The notes: generated from the letters alone by a model not told the origin. Shown: positions 25,010 to 34,156, counted from the first letter of the stretch. The stretch is DNA of 64,000 nucleotides from an uncultured Oscillospiraceae bacterium (GCA_905197685.1 CAJJZS010000007.1:1-64000); one strand, 5' to 3'. Program-made: numbers and translations.

Positions 25010-26047
25010 ATGCAAACAATACAGATGCTCAAAACACTGTGTCAGGCTCCGGGAGTATCCGGCGCGGAAGAAAAAGCGTTAGAGGCGGCAGAACAAATCT
25101 GTAAGGAACTGGGAGAATGCAGCCGAACCGTTCATAAAAGTCTGGTGTGTGAGGTAATGGCTCCCGAGCAGGGCAGACCACACCTTTTATTGGATGCGCA
25201 CATTGACGAAATCGGTTTAACCGTAACCCATATTGAAAAGGATGGATTTTTGCGTGTAGCTCAGTGCGGCGGCGTTGACCGCAGGTTGGTGATGGCTTCT
25301 CCGGTTGTTGTACATACCGAAAACGGAGATTTTCCCGGCGTAATTGAAGGAAAACCGGAATATCTGCAAAGCGGAGAGAAAAAGAATCCAAAGTTGGATG
25401 AAATTTGGGTTGATGTTGGCATGAGCGGGGAAGAAGCAACAGAAAAGATTGCATTGGGCAGCAAGATTACCTTTGTTGGCAATTTTACCGAGTTGGAAAA
25501 CGGCAGAGTTTCCAGCAAGGCATTGGATGACCGCTGCTGCTGTGCCGCAATTATCAAAGCGGCAGAACAGATTAAAGCATATTGGAAAGAAAATCATCTG
25601 GAACCGATGGGACTGACTGTTCTGTTAAGCTCGCAGGAAGAAACCGGGGGTCTGGGCGCATTGACAGCGGCATTCTCTGTTTGTCCGACCCACGCAATCG
25701 TAGTGGATGTAACCTTTGGAACAACACCGGAGATTGCAGACAAACATTGCGGCGACCTCAACAAAGGTCCAATGGTCGGTATGGGTGCAGTTCTTAGCCG
25801 CAGAATGGCAAAAGATTTGATTGCAGCAGGCAAGGAAGAGCAGATTCCGCATCAGATAGAAGCAATGGGTGGCGGCGGAACCGGAACCAATGCGGACGGG
25901 ATTGTAAAAGCAGCACAGGGAGTGGAAACCTGCTGCGTTTCTATTCCGCTTCGCTATATGCACACTCCGATTGAAACCATCGCGGTGGAGGATGTGAACA
26001 ATACTGCAAATCTGATTGCAGCATATGCTAAAAAAATCGGCAGATAA
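25010..26047 (+). CDS. M42-family metallo-aminopeptidase
   Basis: The 345-residue protein has the complete two-metal site of the M42 (TET/glutamyl aminopeptidase) family: DAHIDEIG (H64, D66), SSKALDDR, SSQEETGG, VVDVTFG and RYMHTPIE. Such enzymes form 12-subunit shells that trim peptides in the cytoplasm. AAAGGAGTG before ATG 25010 sets the start; a longer upstream frame overlaps the pdaA terminator and is rejected. It is followed after 25 bases by a second M42 gene and then a GNAT gene, apparently one operon. Confidence 0.9.
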   Translation: MQTIQMLKTLCQAPGVSGAEEKALEAAEQICKELGECSRTVHKSLVCEVMAPEQGRPHLLLDAHIDEIGLTVTHIEKDGFLRVAQCGGVDRRLVMASPVVVHTENGDFPGVIEGKPEYLQSGEKKNPKLDEIWVDVGMSGEEATEKIALGSKITFVGNFTELENGRVSSKALDDRCCCAAIIKAAEQIKAYWKENHLEPMGLTVLLSSQEETGGLGALTAAFSVCPTHAIVVDVTFGTTPEIADKHCGDLNKGPMVGMGAVLSRRMAKDLIAAGKEEQIPHQIEAMGGGGTGTNADGIVKAAQGVETCCVSIPLRYMHTPIETIAVEDVNNTANLIAAYAKKIGR

Positions 26048-26072
26048 TGATTCTTAGACAGGAGGAAGAAAA

Positions 26073-27095
26073 ATGGAACTGAAAAATCAGTTGGATATGT
26101 TAAAACAGCTCTGTGAGCTGGACGCTGTTCCGGGATGTGAGGACAGAGTTGCGCAGTGGATTCAAGAAAATCTTCCCAAAGATGTTGCAGCGCGCCGCGA
26201 TGTGAGGGGAAATCTTATCTGCGAAAAGAAGGGAAAGAAAGCCCCAAGTCATAAAATGATGATTAGCGCTCATATGGACGAACCGGGATTTATCATCACC
26301 TATATTGAGGAAAGCGGATTACTGCGTTTTTCGATGATGGGAGATATCGACACCAGAATGGTGGTTGGAAAAGCAGTTCGTTTGGAAAGCGGAAAAGAGG
26401 GCGTTGTCGGTGCCAAACCAATCCATCTGCAAAGCGCAGAGGAACGGGATCAGGTATTAAAAACTTCCGCTTTATACATTGATATCGGTGCAAAAACCAG
26501 AGAAGAGGCAGAACAGTTTGTTCAGCTGGGTGATTTTGCGGTATGGAGAAGCGAATTTACCGAGATGGGCAGTAAGGTTCGCGCCAAAGCGTTAGGCAGA
26601 AGTGTAACCGGACTTCTGTTGTTGGATTTGCTGCATGAAGATGTTGAGTATGATTTTACTGCCGTATTCGGCGCGCAGCATCAAATCGGCGGCGCAGTAA
26701 TGAATGCGGCATTTGATGTAAATCCTGAAATTGCAATTTCGATTGATTGCGCAGCAGCAGGTGATTTTCCGGGTGTAGGAGAATCCGACTGCATCAGCCA
26801 TACAGGAAAAGGTCCGGTTTTGAGTTTCCAAAACAAGGGTGTATTTACCGACAGCAAGCTGTTTGAAACAGCCAAAAAAATTTGCAAAGAGAAAGAAATC
26901 TCTTATCAGATAAAAACAAAAGTAACAGAAGGAACCGATGCAAAGGAACTTTCTAAGGTTGCAGGCGGATGCCGTGTGCTTCCGGTTGCCGTTTCAATCA
27001 GAAATGAAGTTTCCCCGACTGCGGTGTTTGATCCGTCCGACCTGAAGCCAACCCTCAAACTGCTTAAGCATCTGGTAAAACGGCTGGGCGAGTAG
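26073..27095 (+). CDS. M42-family paralogue lacking most metal ligands
   Basis: A 340-residue protein alignable end to end with the preceding aminopeptidase. It keeps SAHMDEPG (H67, D69) and a SIDCAAAGDFPG segment. The bridging aspartate motif ALDDR reads ALGRSVTG, the catalytic QEETGG reads AQHQIGGA, and the HTPIE histidine motif reads NEVSPTAV. With both catalytic glutamates and at least two ligands gone it is probably not a peptidase on its own. It may be a structural or regulatory subunit of a mixed M42 shell with its neighbour (inference from co-location). AGGAGG precedes the ATG. Confidence 0.8.
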   Translation: MELKNQLDMLKQLCELDAVPGCEDRVAQWIQENLPKDVAARRDVRGNLICEKKGKKAPSHKMMISAHMDEPGFIITYIEESGLLRFSMMGDIDTRMVVGKAVRLESGKEGVVGAKPIHLQSAEERDQVLKTSALYIDIGAKTREEAEQFVQLGDFAVWRSEFTEMGSKVRAKALGRSVTGLLLLDLLHEDVEYDFTAVFGAQHQIGGAVMNAAFDVNPEIAISIDCAAAGDFPGVGESDCISHTGKGPVLSFQNKGVFTDSKLFETAKKICKEKEISYQIKTKVTEGTDAKELSKVAGGCRVLPVAVSIRNEVSPTAVFDPSDLKPTLKLLKHLVKRLGE

Positions 27096-27121
27096 AGGAA
27101 AACGAAAGCGAGGAAACAAAG

Positions 27122-27931
27122 ATGATTCGTCTTGCATCGGAAAAGGATAGGAAAACGGTAACAAAACTCTGCCGAGAAAATATCTGGGACGGTACAACCG
27201 CGCTCAACGCATTTGATTCAAAATGCAGGGACAGCGCCGGAGCAGACAGAGATTACTGTTCGATTTGGCTGGGCGGAGAACAGGGAGAAAGTTACCTGAT
27301 TTGTAAAACCGGTCAGACTTGCCGACTGATTGGAAGTCCGGAGGAAAAAGACAGAGACGAGCTGTGCGGATTTTTGCAGATGCAAGGCGGAAAACTCAGC
27401 GGGAGCAGCCGCCTGATTTGGGATTGCAGCCGATACATAAAAAAAACGCTTCCCGAAACGGCGGCTGTTTGCTGCCCGCGTATGATTTTACGCGGAGAAT
27501 GTCCGACAGAAGAAAGTCCGCAGGTTCAGCAAAGCCAAAGCCTGTGGAAAATTTATGAAGTGCTGTCTGACGGCGGAAAAAATAAGCGATTTGTCAGTCA
27601 TGTCAGTCAGGACGAGTTTACGGCAAGGCTTCGTTTTGTACAGCGAGGCGGCGCGCAGTTTTTTGAGGTGCGGCGGGAAGAAAATCCGGTCTCGGTCGGA
27701 ACCCTTCTTCTGCCGGAACATTCGGATTATGCACTGATTATCAATCTTTGCACCAAAAGCAAATACCGAAAAAAGGGATATGCCGCGCAGATTGTGCGGC
27801 ATATGTGCAGGGTGGCAGAACAACAGGGCAGAACCCCGATTTTAGACTGCGGAAGCAAAAGCCTGGAACAGTATTACCGGCGTTTTGGTTTTTGTACCGA
27901 AGATTATTGGCAGTCGATACAGTTAGGATAA
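27122..27931 (+). CDS. GNAT-family N-acetyltransferase
   Basis: A 269-residue protein whose C-terminal half is a GNAT domain: IINLCTKSKYRKKGYAAQIV is the acetyl-CoA motif A, with LEQYYRRFGFCTEDYW in motif B. The N-terminal 120 residues are cysteine-rich (several C spread through RLIGSPEEKDRD and AAVCCPRM) and not recognised. It lies 26 bases after the M42 paralogue and 77 bases before the next gene, consistent with one transcript. Substrate unknown. Confidence 0.75.
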   Translation: MIRLASEKDRKTVTKLCRENIWDGTTALNAFDSKCRDSAGADRDYCSIWLGGEQGESYLICKTGQTCRLIGSPEEKDRDELCGFLQMQGGKLSGSSRLIWDCSRYIKKTLPETAAVCCPRMILRGECPTEESPQVQQSQSLWKIYEVLSDGGKNKRFVSHVSQDEFTARLRFVQRGGAQFFEVRREENPVSVGTLLLPEHSDYALIINLCTKSKYRKKGYAAQIVRHMCRVAEQQGRTPILDCGSKSLEQYYRRFGFCTEDYWQSIQLG

Positions 27932-28008
27932 TACCTTGCTTAAAAAAGATAGACAAAAGGGAAAGCGGCGAGAAAAGCCGCGCCATCATCAAAAGGAGAA
28001 CAACAGCA

Positions 28009-29271
28009 ATGAGCTTTTTTCAGATTGACCCCAAATTACGAGAGCTGTGCGATCGGGCAGAGCAAAAAGCAAGTCCGAACTTTCGGGAAATAGACCGTAT
28101 TGCGCAGTATAACAGCGAAAAGGTGCTGTCCGCATTTATCAAACACGGAGTAAGCGAATCACACTTTACACCCTCCACCGGTTACGGATACGGCGACCGC
28201 GGCAGGGAAGTTTTGGACGAGGTGCTTGCGGAAATTTTTGTCTGTGAGGATGCGCTGATTCGCTATAACTTTATGTCGGGAACCCATACCTTGACAGTGG
28301 CGTTGTTTGGTGTGCTGCGTCCGGGAGATCGCATGGTTTGCCTGACAGGAACCCCGTATGATACGCTGCACAGCGTCATCGGATTAAAGGAAGGGGCGAG
28401 CGGCTCCTTAAAAGACTTTGGGATTGAGTATGAACAGCTGGATCTGTTGGAGGACGGAACGGTCGATTATGAGGGAATCCCGCAGGCGGTGAAGGGCGCA
28501 AAGGTTGCCTATATTCAGCGTTCCCGCGGATATTCTCTGCGTCCGTCCCTCTTTGTAGAAGATATTGAAAAAATTGTACAGAAGGTTCGCTCGGTAAATC
28601 CTGATGCAATCATTATGGTGGACAACTGCTACGGAGAATTTGTACAGGAAAAAGAGCCGACCCAGGTTGGCGCAGATTTGATTGTCGGTTCACTGATTAA
28701 AAATCCGGGCGGCGGAATTGCTCCGACCGGCGGATATATCGCAGGAAAGGCAAAATATGTGGATCTGTGCGCACAGCGTTTGAGCGCGCCGGGAGTCGGC
28801 AAAGAAATCGGCTGCACTTTGGGCAATACCCGTTCTTTGTTTATGGGTTTGTTCTTTGCGCCGACAGTTGTGGCTTCCGCAGTAAAAACAGCAACCTTTG
28901 CCGCTTCTTTGTGTGAGTTGCTGGGATATGAGGTAACTCCGAGAAGCGATGAAAAGCGCGCGGATATTATTCAGGCAATCTGCCTGAGAGAGCCAAAAGC
29001 CCTGATTGCTTTTTGTGAAGGTGTGCAGAAAGGTGCGCCGGTCGATTCTTATGTTACTCCGGAACCGTGGGATATGCCGGGATATGACAGCAAGGTTATT
29101 ATGGCGGCGGGAGCATTTACCAACGGAGCTTCTATCGAGCTTTCTGCCGATGCTCCTCTGCGTGAACCGTACGCAGTCTGGATGCAGGGCGGACTGACAT
29201 GGCAAACCGGAAAAGTGGGAATTATGCTGGCAGCACAGACAATGCTGGAAAAAGGAATTTTCAGCTTGTAG
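28009..29271 (+). CDS. Methionine gamma-lyase family protein (PF06838, PLP-dependent)
   Basis: A 420-residue fold-type I PLP enzyme. YNFMSGTHTLTVALFGVLRP and TGTPYDTLHSVIG are the cofactor-binding segments; VDNCYGEFVQ and SLIKNPGGGIAPTGGY carry the PLP aspartate and lysine. The family was once named aluminium resistance protein; it is assumed to act on methionine or cystathionine-like substrates, with activity rarely tested. AAAGGAG before ATG 28009 sets the start; a longer upstream frame overlaps the GNAT gene and is rejected. It often follows miaA or hfq in Firmicutes, but not here. Confidence 0.88.
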   Translation: MSFFQIDPKLRELCDRAEQKASPNFREIDRIAQYNSEKVLSAFIKHGVSESHFTPSTGYGYGDRGREVLDEVLAEIFVCEDALIRYNFMSGTHTLTVALFGVLRPGDRMVCLTGTPYDTLHSVIGLKEGASGSLKDFGIEYEQLDLLEDGTVDYEGIPQAVKGAKVAYIQRSRGYSLRPSLFVEDIEKIVQKVRSVNPDAIIMVDNCYGEFVQEKEPTQVGADLIVGSLIKNPGGGIAPTGGYIAGKAKYVDLCAQRLSAPGVGKEIGCTLGNTRSLFMGLFFAPTVVASAVKTATFAASLCELLGYEVTPRSDEKRADIIQAICLREPKALIAFCEGVQKGAPVDSYVTPEPWDMPGYDSKVIMAAGAFTNGASIELSADAPLREPYAVWMQGGLTWQTGKVGIMLAAQTMLEKGIFSL

Positions 29272-29350
29272 GATAAGTGTTCCTGTCAAGCTGACATAAC
29301 AGACCGGAAAAGTGGGAATTATGTCGGCAGTACAGACAATGCCAAAAAAT
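29194..29350. repeat. Partial direct duplication of the gene's 3' end
   Basis: Bases 29194-29256 of the lyase gene recur, about 85 percent identical, at 29291-29350 just past the stop (period 97). Shared blocks include ACCGGAAAAGTGGGAATTAT and ACAGACAATG. The second copy does not continue a reading frame, so it is a relic of a tandem duplication. Confidence 0.75.
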
Positions 29351-29366
29351 TTTATTTGTGAAACAA

Positions 29367-29414
29367 AAACACTTCGGAAAAACAGCAATTTGCTGCATTT
29401 CCGAGGTGTTTTTT
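29367..29414 (+). terminator. Terminator of the M42-GNAT-lyase group
   Basis: AAACACTTCGGAAA pairs with TTTCCGAGGTGTTT and is followed by T; the inner AGCAA/TTGCT also pairs. Confidence 0.8.
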
Positions 29415-29533
29415 AATTTGTCGGGAATGGTACAAAGCCTTGAAAAAACAGCGGTTTTCGTATATAATAAGTAAAAAAAGAAAGAAAAAAGAATGGGTTT
29501 TTGTAGGAAATATTGAGGCGGAGGTTGTTCTTT

Positions 29534-30913
29534 GTGGAAAATGAAGAAATACGGCAGAAAAAATATATCAAAATGACACAAACTCCGATTCCGACTTTAA
29601 TTTGTCAATTGGCAGTACCGACAATTATCAGTATGTTGGTTACTTCCTTTTACAATATGGCGGATACTTTTTTTGTGGGGAAGATTAACACCAGTGCGAC
29701 TGCGGCAGTCGGGGTTGTTTTTCCCTTGATGGCGATTATCCAGGCATTCGGCTTCTTTTTCGGACACGGTTCGGGCAACTATATTTCCCGACAGCTGGGT
29801 GCAAAAGAGGTGGAGGACGCTTCTAAGATGTCAGCCACCGGCTTTGTTTCTGCCTTTTTGATGGGCTGCGTTATTTTAGTCGTTGGTTTTATCTTTACCG
29901 ACCCTTTGCTGCGGGTGATGGGTGCAACGCCTACCATTCTTCCTTATGCAAGAGAATACATGAGGATTATCTTGATTGGCGCGCCATACATGACGGCATC
30001 TTTGGTGCTGAACAATCAGATGCGCTTTCAGGGAAGCGCAGTTTATTCTATGGTGGGAATAGCTTCGGGCGCGGTAATCAATATTGCATTGGATCCTTTG
30101 CTTATTTTTGGATTTGATATGGGGATTGCAGGGGCGGCGGTTGCCACAATTATCAGCCAGTTTATCAGTTTTTGTCTGCTGATTGCGGGAACCTTCCGCG
30201 GTGGAAATTTGAGATTAAATCTGCGCGATTTTACTCCTTGCCGAAAATACTATCAAAATATTTTGAAGGGCGGTTTTCCCTCCCTGTGCCGTCAGGGTTT
30301 GGGAAGCTTTGCGACAATCTGTTTAAATCTGATGGCAGGACCGTACGGAGATGCAGCGATTGCGGCGATGTCGATTGTCAGCAGAATTGCAAACTTTGCC
30401 GCTTCGGTTGTGATTGGATTCGGACAGGGTTTTCAGCCGGTGTGTGGTTTTAACTATGGGGCAAAGCTGTATCACAGAGTTCGTCACGGATTTTGGTTTT
30501 GTGTTAAATTTTCCAGTATTTTTCTGACAGCTGCGGCGATTGCGGGTTGGATTTGCGCGGACGGACTGATTGAAATTTTTTTGAAAAATGATCCGCAGGT
30601 TGTAGAATATGGGTCGCTGGCGCTGCGACTTCAGTGCATTACTTTTCCGCTGTTGGGATGGATTACCATCAGCAACATGATGCTGCAAACCATCGGAAAA
30701 GCGGTGAAGGCATCTTTGCTTGCAATGAGCCGTCAGTTTTTGTTCTTTGTTCCGGTTATTTTGCTGCTCCCCGGAATATTGGGAATGTTGGGTGTTCAGC
30801 TCAGTCAGCCGATTGCAGATGCGGCAACCTTTTTACTGGCAGTTCCGTTAAGCATCGGCGTGCTGCGGGAAATGTCGGAACAGGAAAGAGCAGAGAAAAA
30901 GTTGCAGAAATAA
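29534..30913 (+). CDS. MATE-family efflux transporter
   Basis: A 459-residue protein of 12 helices with two MatE halves. The first has LAVPTIISMLVTSFYNMADT, the second GGFPSLCRQGLGSFATICLN. MATE proteins export drugs or metabolites in exchange for Na+ or H+. GGAGG at 29520-29524 is nine bases before GTG 29534, which is taken as the start; a TTG at 29513 lies before that site. It is followed after 21 bases by the M23 gene, so the two are probably co-transcribed. Confidence 0.88.
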   Translation: MENEEIRQKKYIKMTQTPIPTLICQLAVPTIISMLVTSFYNMADTFFVGKINTSATAAVGVVFPLMAIIQAFGFFFGHGSGNYISRQLGAKEVEDASKMSATGFVSAFLMGCVILVVGFIFTDPLLRVMGATPTILPYAREYMRIILIGAPYMTASLVLNNQMRFQGSAVYSMVGIASGAVINIALDPLLIFGFDMGIAGAAVATIISQFISFCLLIAGTFRGGNLRLNLRDFTPCRKYYQNILKGGFPSLCRQGLGSFATICLNLMAGPYGDAAIAAMSIVSRIANFAASVVIGFGQGFQPVCGFNYGAKLYHRVRHGFWFCVKFSSIFLTAAAIAGWICADGLIEIFLKNDPQVVEYGSLALRLQCITFPLLGWITISNMMLQTIGKAVKASLLAMSRQFLFFVPVILLLPGILGMLGVQLSQPIADAATFLLAVPLSIGVLREMSEQERAEKKLQK

Positions 30914-30934
30914 AACCGATAGGAGGAAAAAACA

Positions 30935-32608
30935 GTGCAGGCAGAACAGAAAATCCAAATATCTTGGACAGAGCGGCTTTATGCGCTGTTTTATCTCATC
31001 GGGGCGGTGTTAATCCGAAGATACCGCCACTTTAAGCGCAGAGGAAAAAACGCCTTTCTTCATTTAAAATGGAAATTTCGTCTTGCGTGGGATAACAGAA
31101 AAGAAGAACAAAAGCTGCGTCGGCTGATGCGCAATATTGGCGCGCAGCCAAATCCGGTCGGCAAGTGGTATCGGGAATATCTGCTTTGTAAAAGGGAACA
31201 TCGCTCTGTTCGGCAAACCATGCCTCTCTTTGCAAAGGCGGTAAAATATATCGGAAATTATCTGCTGCCCGTCGCAGGGATGTTGATTTTGCTGTGGACT
31301 GCAAACTATTTTGAATCGCTCAATTATGCCTTGCGCTTAGAATTAAACGGCGATTATGTGGGGCATATTTATCAGGAAGAGGAGCTGCTTCAGGCGCAGA
31401 AGGAGATTCAAAATCGCTTGATTTATCCTGATGAAAATGCGGCTTTTTTGCAGCAGCCGGTTGTTTCTTTTGAGGCAATTCAGCCGGATCAGCACACTCC
31501 GATGCAAACTTTGGCAAACAATCTCATTCGTTCCACCGGACAAAGTGTGGAGCAGGCGGCGGGATTGTATGTGGACGGTAAATTTTTGGGCGCAGTGAAA
31601 GACGGCGACGCAGTGCTGTCAACGCTCAGTGCGCGTAAGGAAGAAACCAGAAAACAGTATCCCGATGCAAGGGTGGAATTTGTACAGGAAATTCGCCTGG
31701 AAGAAGGACTTTATCCCGAAGATTCTTTGGTTGAGCAGGAATTTTTACAGGCAAAATTGGATGAGCAAAGCAGCGCTACCCGCACCTATACCGTGCAGGA
31801 GGGCGATTCTCCTTATACCATTGCGCAGGAGCTGAATATGCCGCTAAATGAACTGATTCACATGAATCCGCAGATTGAAAGTGAGCTGTTTATAGGGGAC
31901 GAGCTGTTGGTGCAGCAGGCAAAGGTTACATTGGAACAGCGCGCGGTGGAAACAGTGGTTCGTACCGAAGAAATTCCTTTTTCGGTCAGCGAGAGCATCG
32001 ACCAAAACAAAGATGTCAGCTATCAAAAGGTGACGCAGGAGGGACAAAACGGACTGGAAGAAATTACTGCCGAAGTAACCTATATCGGCGGTATGAAAAC
32101 GGATGAACAGGAAATCTCCCGTAAAATTCTGCGCCCTGCGGTAGAAAAAAAGGTGGTAAAAGGTTCGTTGATGCGTTCGGCGCAGGGAAATGATCTGCCC
32201 GAACAGTATCAAACGAAAAATGCTTCGGTTTCCAATGCGGGCGGATTTATCTGGCCGGTGGACGGCGGAAACATCTCCTGCGATATTAACGGTTACTACG
32301 GACACACCGGAAACGATATTAAAGCGCCGAAAGGAACGGCAATCTGGGCATCAAAGGCGGGCACGGTCGCTTATGCCGGCTGGTCGCGCGGATATGGATA
32401 TAATGTGCTAATAGACCACGGCGACGGATATAAAACCAGATACGCGCATTGTAGTGCGCTGTTGTGTTCCACAGGACAAACAGTCGAGCAGGGACAGCAG
32501 ATTGCTATGGTGGGCAGAACGGGCAACGCTACCTGTGACCACTGCCATTTTGAGGTAATTCAAAACTCTCAGTTTTTAGATTCCAGAGATTTTGTCGGTT
32601 TCCGATAA
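30935..32608 (+). CDS. Membrane-anchored LysM-G5-M23 peptidoglycan endopeptidase
   Basis: The 557-residue protein has a cytoplasmic basic N-terminus, one membrane helix near residues 103-123 (LLPVAGMLILLWTANYF), a long extracytoplasmic stalk, a LysM domain (TYTVQEGDSPYTIAQELN, about 285-330), a G5-like domain (about 345-415) and a C-terminal M23/LytM domain. Its zinc motifs are GHTGNDI, YAHCSALLC and CDHCHFEV. It would cut cell-wall cross-bridges. GTG start with AGGAGG upstream. This layout is common in Clostridia and may serve cell separation or sporulation. Confidence 0.9.
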   Translation: MQAEQKIQISWTERLYALFYLIGAVLIRRYRHFKRRGKNAFLHLKWKFRLAWDNRKEEQKLRRLMRNIGAQPNPVGKWYREYLLCKREHRSVRQTMPLFAKAVKYIGNYLLPVAGMLILLWTANYFESLNYALRLELNGDYVGHIYQEEELLQAQKEIQNRLIYPDENAAFLQQPVVSFEAIQPDQHTPMQTLANNLIRSTGQSVEQAAGLYVDGKFLGAVKDGDAVLSTLSARKEETRKQYPDARVEFVQEIRLEEGLYPEDSLVEQEFLQAKLDEQSSATRTYTVQEGDSPYTIAQELNMPLNELIHMNPQIESELFIGDELLVQQAKVTLEQRAVETVVRTEEIPFSVSESIDQNKDVSYQKVTQEGQNGLEEITAEVTYIGGMKTDEQEISRKILRPAVEKKVVKGSLMRSAQGNDLPEQYQTKNASVSNAGGFIWPVDGGNISCDINGYYGHTGNDIKAPKGTAIWASKAGTVAYAGWSRGYGYNVLIDHGDGYKTRYAHCSALLCSTGQTVEQGQQIAMVGRTGNATCDHCHFEVIQNSQFLDSRDFVGFR

Positions 32609-32616
32609 AATCCCCC

Positions 32617-32646
32617 TTGACGGCTTGCAGGATAAACTGTTATAAT
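32617..32646 (+). promoter_or_regulatory. Promoter of tRNA-Leu
   Basis: TTGACG (32617-32622), 18 bases, TATAAT (32641-32646), 13 bases before the tRNA. Confidence 0.75.
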
Positions 32647-32659
32647 AGAACAGTAATCT

Positions 32660-32744
32660 GCGGATATGGCGGAATTGGCAGACGCGCTAGATTTAGGCTC
32701 TAGTGGCAAACACCGTGCAGGTTCAAGTCCTGTTATCCGCACCA
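32660..32744 (+). tRNA. tRNA-Leu (anticodon TAG)
   Basis: An 85-base class II tRNA with long variable arm and encoded CCA. The acceptor GCGGATA pairs with TATCCGC; the anticodon loop TTTAGGC gives TAG. Own promoter and terminator. Confidence 0.95.
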
Positions 32745-32779
32745 AAAGCCCCCTACTCTAACAAGAGTAGGGGGCTTTT
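32744..32779 (+). terminator. Terminator of tRNA-Leu
   Basis: AAAAGCCCCCTACTCT/AGAGTAGGGGGCTTTT, a perfect 16-base stem right after CCA. Bases 32780-33053 are AT-rich promoter DNA of the next gene, with a TATAAT at 33003-33008. Confidence 0.9.
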
Positions 32780-33053
32780 GCTTGCAGATCAAAACGCTTA
32801 TTATTTTACTGTTTTATATATGCCCGCACCGGATTAGAAATTTGGGAACAGAGATTTCTCAGCTTAAAATCATTTAAAACAGGACGAAAAAGAAAATGAA
32901 AAAAGAAATCATATAATTTTATTTTTCAATCAATTTTATTTGATGTTTTGCAGAATTTAAAAACTTTCTTGTTACGATATGTTCAATCAAAACAAAAAGA
33001 GGTATAATGAGAAAAAGAGATTGGATTTCGGGAAAAGAAAGGAGCTGTTTTCG

Positions 33054-34001
33054 ATGATGGATTTAGATAAACTGGGAGAAATTGTCAAGGAAGAACGAAA
33101 AAGAAAAAATATGTCACAGGAACAACTCAGCGAGGATATCTGCGACGCGATGACTATTTCCCGTCTGGAAAACGGAAAAAGTATCTCGCCCAAAAAGCTG
33201 TGCCTGTTGCTGAAGCGTCTGGGGTTGGAACAGCAGGAGGACGGCAGCGTTATGACAACCAACGAAATTCAGATAGAAAATCTGAAGGATAAGATACAAT
33301 GCTGCAATATCAACCGAGATTTTCGGCGGGGATTGGAGCTGTTGGATAAGCTGGAAGAATTGGACAGTTTGGAAAAGCTGATGAAACGGGAAAATATCTC
33401 CACGCAGCAGTTTATCCTGCGCAGCAAAGCCGCTTTCGGCAGTTTGCAGGACGGCAAGGTGATCCCTTATCCCATAGAGGAAAAGGCGGATTTATTGTTA
33501 GAAGCGCTGTACATGACCCAGCCGAATTTTGAAATGAGAAAGTTGGAAGAAAACAGATACGGTATTGAGGAAATAAAGGTGATTAACCAGCTTGCGGTTT
33601 TGTATGAAAAAAATGGAGAATACAGGAAAGCAAGCGATATTTCCTATCGCCTGCTTCGCTGTGTAGAAAAACATATCAGTTTGTCGCAAAAATACGTCCC
33701 TACATTGGTTATGTTGTACTATAACTGCTGCAAACAGTTTTGTTTAATGCAGCATTATCAGACGGCATTGGAGCTGGCGCAGCAGGGACAAAGGTATTCG
33801 ATACAGGCAAGATACTCCGGCTATCTTGCAGGCTTGCTCTATTTTCAGGGATACGCTTTGTACAAAATGGAAAGAACGGAGGAGAGCAAGCCGCTGTTTT
33901 TCCGAGCATATTATACCTACTGCGCAGTGGAGGATTGGGAACATGCAGAAATGACCAAAGAAATGATTAAGGAGTATTTTGGTTTAGACATTTTATATTA
34001 G
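33054..34001 (+). CDS. PlcR/Rgg-like HTH-TPR regulator (RRNPP type)
   Basis: The 315-residue protein has an N-terminal XRE helix-turn-helix (ERKRKNMSQEQLSEDICDAM, then ISRLENGKSI; about residues 8-60) followed by about 230 residues of alpha-helical repeats with TPR spacing (INQLAVLYEKNGEYRKASDI, LEL-AQQGQRYS, FRAYYTYCAVEDWEHAEMTK). PlcR, NprR and Rgg share this size and layout and are switched by short imported peptides. AAAGGAG nine bases before ATG 33054 sets the start. Its stop overlaps, tail to tail, a gene for a small secreted peptide, and a palindromic operator lies beyond it. It would be an intracellular pheromone receptor; cognate peptide and target are inferred. Confidence 0.82.
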   Translation: MMDLDKLGEIVKEERKRKNMSQEQLSEDICDAMTISRLENGKSISPKKLCLLLKRLGLEQQEDGSVMTTNEIQIENLKDKIQCCNINRDFRRGLELLDKLEELDSLEKLMKRENISTQQFILRSKAAFGSLQDGKVIPYPIEEKADLLLEALYMTQPNFEMRKLEENRYGIEEIKVINQLAVLYEKNGEYRKASDISYRLLRCVEKHISLSQKYVPTLVMLYYNCCKQFCLMQHYQTALELAQQGQRYSIQARYSGYLAGLLYFQGYALYKMERTEESKPLFFRAYYTYCAVEDWEHAEMTKEMIKEYFGLDILY

Positions 34002-34156
34002 GAATCGTTGCCTGTATGAGGGAGCTTATCTTCTAAAAAAGAAACCTCATATTCTGCCGAAATAACGGGAGCAGAAAACGATTCTGCCTTCATGGTTGTG
34101 CCTGCAACCAAAGCGCAGATGAGCATAGAACAAACAAAGCACAATGTTTTTTTCAT
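33998..34156 (-). CDS. Small secreted peptide, candidate pheromone precursor
   Basis: A 52-residue frame not seen by length filters. It begins MKKTLCFVCSMLICALVAGT, a typical signal peptide, with likely cleavage near residues 22-25, and ends in an acidic tail LEDKLPHTGNDS. A strong site AGGGGGTGA lies seven bases before the ATG. The stop codon (plus 33998-34000) overlaps the stop of the HTH-TPR regulator, tail to tail, as in some rgg-shp pairs. Size and build match PapR, NprX and Phr precursors, in which the C-terminal end is cut, exported and re-imported. The tail contains LPHTG, which fits LPxTG, but there is no following membrane segment, so sortase anchoring is unlikely. Confidence 0.65.
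   Translation of the reverse strand: MKKTLCFVCSMLICALVAGTTMKAESFSAPVISAEYEVSFLEDKLPHTGNDS

Noticed and set aside
27748..28008. Extension of the methionine gamma-lyase family protein into the GNAT gene
   Set aside because: It overlaps GNAT coding sequence in another frame; AAAGGAG supports ATG 28009.
34120..34156. LPHTG in the small peptide as a sortase anchor
   Set aside because: A sortase signal needs a following hydrophobic segment and basic tail; the protein ends three residues later.
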